Shown here: one piece after another, positions 61,304-64,000 of the stretch
Layout: each line of letters begins with the position of its first letter
How positions within the stretch are numbered: the stretch's first letter is position 1
DNA from: CBDFHC01 sp965247585
Lineage (GTDB): Bacteria; Chloroflexota; Dehalococcoidia; Lucifugimonadales; GCA-2712585
Assembly (NCBI GenBank): GCA_965247585.1
Contig: CBDFHC010000003.1
Location: 62,001-126,000, forward strand
Reading direction: 5' to 3'
DNA length: 64,000 nt
Notes under the pieces: generated by a model
Database searches by the model: none
What the model was told of the DNA's origin: nothing
The model's input: the letters and a program-made list of their open reading frames with translations, nothing else
Translations under genes and position numbers: made by a program

Positions 61304-64000
61304 TTAACCCTCGACTTCCCGCTCCTTCAACCGCTTCTCCAGCTCCGTCGCCTCCTTCGCCCGCCCCGTGCTCCGGTACGCCAGAACCAGGTTGCGCATG
61401 GTCACCAACGTATGCGGGTGCTCCCGCCCCAGCACCCGCTCCCTTATCTCCAGCGTCTCCCGGTGCAGCTTCACGCCATCCTCGTTCCTCCCTACCGCTC
61501 CGTAAGCGTTTGCCAGGTTGTTCCGGCTAGTCAGCGTATCCGGGTGCTCCCGCCCCAGCAGCCGCTCGCTTATCTGCAACGTCCCCTCGTGCAACTTTAC
61601 CCTTTCCTCGTCTCTCCCGACAGCACCGTAGGCAATGGCAAGATTGTTCCGGCTCCCCAGCGTATCCGGGTGCTCCTTCCCTAGCACCCGCTCCCTTATC
61701 CCCAGCGTCTCCTGGTGCAGCTCTATCGCCTCTTGGTTCCGGCCCGCTTCCTGGTACGCCGCCGCCAGGTTGTTCCGGCTTACCAGCGTGTCCGGGTGCT
61801 CCTTCCCCAACACCCGCTCCATTATCTCCATCGTCTCCTCGTGCAATGTAAAACTTTCAGCGTGCCTACCTACGTCGCCATAGGCGGTTGCCAGGTTATT
61901 CCGGCTTGACAGCGTGTCCGGGTGCTCCTTCCCCAGCACCCGCTCCCTTATCTCCAACGTCTCCTGGTGCAGCTTCACCCTTTCCTCGTTCCTCCCCACT
62001 GCTCCGTAAGCGATTGCTAGGTTGTTCCGGCTTTTCAGCGTGTCCGGATGTTCCCGTCCCAGCACCCTCTCGCTTATCTCCAGCGACTCCTCGTCAAGCT
62101 TGACCATTTCTCCGTTTCTACCTACGGCCCCGTAACCGATTGCCAAGCCGTTCCGACTGGCTAGCGTAGCCGGGTGATCCCGTCCCAATACCCGTTCCAT
62201 CATCTCTAGCGTTTCTTCATCTAATTTGATCCTCTCTTGGTACCTGCCTACAGCGCCGTACGCGGCCCCCAGGTTGTTCCGGCTTCCCAGCGTGTCCGGG
62301 TGCTCCTTCCCCAGCACCTGCTCCATTATCTCCAGCGTTGCCTCGTGCAGCTTCACCTCTTCCTCGTTCCTCCCCACCTCCCCATACGCCGCCGCCAGGT
62401 TGTTCCGACTCATTAGCGTGTCCGGGTGCTCCTTCCCCAGCACACGCTCCTTCATCTGCAGCGTCTCCTTGTGCAGCTCTATCGCCTCTTGGTTTCGGCC
62501 CGCGTCTTGGTACGCCGCCGCCAGGTTGTTCCGGCTTCCCAGCGTGTCCGGGTGCTCCTTCCCCAGCACCTGCTCCATTATCTCCAGCGTTGCCTCGTGC
62601 AGCTTCACCTCTTCCTCGTTCCTCCCCACCTCCCCATACGCCGCCGCCAGGTTGTTCCGACTCATTAGCGTGTCCGGGTGCTCCAGACCGAGTTCCCGCT
62701 CAACTACATCTAGGATTTCCTCAAACATAGGTATGGCAAGGTTGAACCTCCCCAAGCGATAGTACCTGATAGCCAATGCCATGCTATATGCGTAGACACC
62801 CCGGTTCTCGTTACTAAATTCATCCCTCGTCGATCCCAGAATCCGCTCGTGGTGCGGTGCCTCCAGCCGCATCTCTGTGGGATGATCCTGGTTTATTAGT
62901 GGTAGCCACCCCGCCGCCCGCTCCAGGGATGTCTCCAGCGCCCCTCCGCCATTCGTAGCCACTATTGCAGCCGCCGTAAGCGCATGGACACATACTCCAC
63001 CTTGGATCGGCGTCACCACGGAGCGCCGGCTGCATTCCCCAACTGCTCTGGCGAGTTCCGTATCGGCCGATAGCCCGGTCAAGACCTGCAGCAGCGGCGT
63101 GGGTACAGGCTCCTCAGCCACGTACCCCAAAGGTGAGACCGCCTCCCTGACATCTACCGGCAGCGTCTTCAGCGCGCTTTTCAGCGCGTTGTATAGGCCC
63201 TGCGGATAAGGCATCCCTAACTCTCCCGCCTCCCGGTTGAACACATCCATCTCCACCGTGGTTGGTGCCCGCCGCAGTTCTTCCAGCACCCCCTCAGGCG
63301 TGGCCTCCCACTCTCCCAGGCGTGAAGCAAGCATCTCCAGCGCCAAGGGTAGATACCCTACCACCTTCGCTATTTCTTTCAGAGCCAGATTGTCCGGCTG
63401 GTTGCATCCTCTGGAGCACAGCAACTTCACCGCCGCGTCCTCTTCCAGAACCTCTAGGGGGATAAATACTGCGCCGCCGTGCAGTAAATTGCGCCGTTGG
63501 TCCCGGCTGGTTGCGAGCAGCCTTACTGGGCCGCAGGCGTCCAGCACCGCGCTCACCTGGGCCAACTCCGGCAGGTTATCCACCACCCACAATGTTCCGT
63601 CGGTCATTCCAGCAAGGGCTGCCCGCACCTCCAATGCTACGTTCTCTTCCCCCTTGCCGATCACGTCTATCCTCAGGCTCTCGGCCAGCCCCGCTAAAGT
63701 CTGAGTCATGCCGGTCCCTGCCGTGCTCCAGAACCCCTGAGGCCCACCGTGCAGGTACGTGTATTCCGCCGCCAACCGCGATTTCCCCACTCCAGCGCCA
63801 CCAGCCAAAATCACAGCTTGGCTGGCCGTCAACGCTTCTTGAACCGCTTCCAGCTCCGTCTCCCTTCCCGCCAGCTTCTCTCGGATAGACGCTGGACGGT
63901 TTAGCCAAAAGTTCACGTCGCTAGATGCAGGAACGTATTGCGTGGGCCTCAGATGGCCTACAATTTCCCCCAATTTTTCAAGCTGACGTTCCTCGACATC
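61304..64000 (-). CDS. STAND NTPase with 11 kinesin-light-chain-type TPRs (N-terminus cut by window edge)
   Basis: The frame is open to the right edge, so the N-terminus is missing; an upstream signalling or effector domain is possible. Visible parts are an NB-ARC/STAND domain (Walker A GGAGVGKS, Walker B-like LWVVDN, LLATSRDQ, GYLPLALEML), then a helical spacer. Eleven repeats of exactly 42 residues follow, with LGKEHPDTL-SRNNLA-AYG-VGRN-E signatures. Repeats 1 and 3 are nearly identical, pointing to recent copying. Such proteins oligomerise on sensing a ligand; defence or regulation is plausible, no target is known. Confidence 0.88.
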   Translation of the reverse strand, partial: DVEERQLEKLGEIVGHLRPTQYVPASSDVNFWLNRPASIREKLAGRETELEAVQEALTASQAVILAGGAGVGKSRLAAEYTYLHGGPQGFWSTAGTGMTQTLAGLAESLRIDVIGKGEENVALEVRAALAGMTDGTLWVVDNLPELAQVSAVLDACGPVRLLATSRDQRRNLLHGGAVFIPLEVLEEDAAVKLLCSRGCNQPDNLALKEIAKVVGYLPLALEMLASRLGEWEATPEGVLEELRRAPTTVEMDVFNREAGELGMPYPQGLYNALKSALKTLPVDVREAVSPLGYVAEEPVPTPLLQVLTGLSADTELARAVGECSRRSVVTPIQGGVCVHALTAAAIVATNGGGALETSLERAAGWLPLINQDHPTEMRLEAPHHERILGSTRDEFSNENRGVYAYSMALAIRYYRLGRFNLAIPMFEEILDVVERELGLEHPDTLMSRNNLAAAYGEVGRNEEEVKLHEATLEIMEQVLGKEHPDTLGSRNNLAAAYQDAGRNQEAIELHKETLQMKERVLGKEHPDTLMSRNNLAAAYGEVGRNEEEVKLHEATLEIMEQVLGKEHPDTLGSRNNLGAAYGAVGRYQERIKLDEETLEMMERVLGRDHPATLASRNGLAIGYGAVGRNGEMVKLDEESLEISERVLGREHPDTLKSRNNLAIAYGAVGRNEERVKLHQETLEIRERVLGKEHPDTLSSRNNLATAYGDVGRHAESFTLHEETMEIMERVLGKEHPDTLVSRNNLAAAYQEAGRNQEAIELHQETLGIRERVLGKEHPDTLGSRNNLAIAYGAVGRDEERVKLHEGTLQISERLLGREHPDTLTSRNNLANAYGAVGRNEDGVKLHRETLEIRERVLGREHPHTLVTMRNLVLAYRSTGRAKEATELEKRLKEREVEG

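Overview
The window looks like a GC-rich bacterial chromosome with many long C-ending codons. It is most plausibly from the Chloroflexota (Dehalococcoidia or a SAR202-like relative). The reasons are a zinc-type S14, a T-box-controlled trp operon, a fused str-S10-spc ribosomal operon without tuf, HtpX, a sortase, luciferase-like oxidoreductases, and gaps packed with repeats. The phylum is an inference; no 16S rRNA is present.

Region 1 (1-13,840, minus strand) is one continuous ribosomal operon. In transcription order it runs rpsL-rpsG-fusA-rpsJ-rplC-rplD-rplW-rplB-rpsS-rplV-rpsC-rplP-rpmC-rpsQ-rplN-rplX-rplE-rpsN-rpsH-rplF-rplR-rpsE-rpmD-rplO-secY, the last cut by the left edge. A near-consensus promoter lies at 13,808-13,836. 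S17 and L4 carry very long, hyperacidic, internally repeated C-terminal tails, and L5 has an acidic N-terminal extension.

Region 2 (13,935-22,080, minus strand) is the tryptophan operon trpE-G-D-C-F-B. No trpA follows trpB before the str promoter. Between trpD and trpC sits a DUF4258/DUF2283 small-gene pair, one member frameshifted. Upstream of trpE are a gamma-glutamylcyclotransferase gene, a decayed toxin-antitoxin pair, a T-box with its terminator, about 6.6 copies of a 115-bp tandem repeat inside the leader, and a sigma70-type promoter at 22,050-22,078. fumC lies just upstream.

Region 3 (23,500-37,300) is mixed housekeeping: sortase, a zinc-ribbon protein, an AAA+ ATPase, htpX-epimerase-trxB, an IscA-like protein with a Gly/Cys tail, a membrane protein plus pYEATS protein, RidA, an unrecognised gene next to recF, a 3-hydroxyisobutyrate-dehydrogenase-like enzyme and an SRPBCC protein.

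Region 4 (37,440-41,530) is lower in GC. A fragment of the 3' half of tRNA-Gln lies at its left end and an intact tRNA-Gln at its right end. Between them are a DUF262-HNH (GmrSD-like) protein and glutaminyl-tRNA synthetase, a geometry that resembles an integrated island. A tRNA-Glu gene is adjacent.

Region 5 (41,600-64,000) holds accessory metabolism: an amidohydrolase, an NTF2-like protein, a frameshifted luciferase-like oxidoreductase, MFS, acyl-CoA ligase, class IV aminotransferase, an internally deleted PEP-mutase-family gene, a TM0106-type nuclease, an SthA-like flavoprotein, two paralogous duplicated-barrel proteins, a single-chain double ABC exporter, an orphan HicB, and a STAND-TPR protein cut by the right edge. 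The gaps carry two dispersed repeat families. One folds into hairpins whose first stem differs between copies while still pairing. All copies noticed of both families lie in the same orientation.
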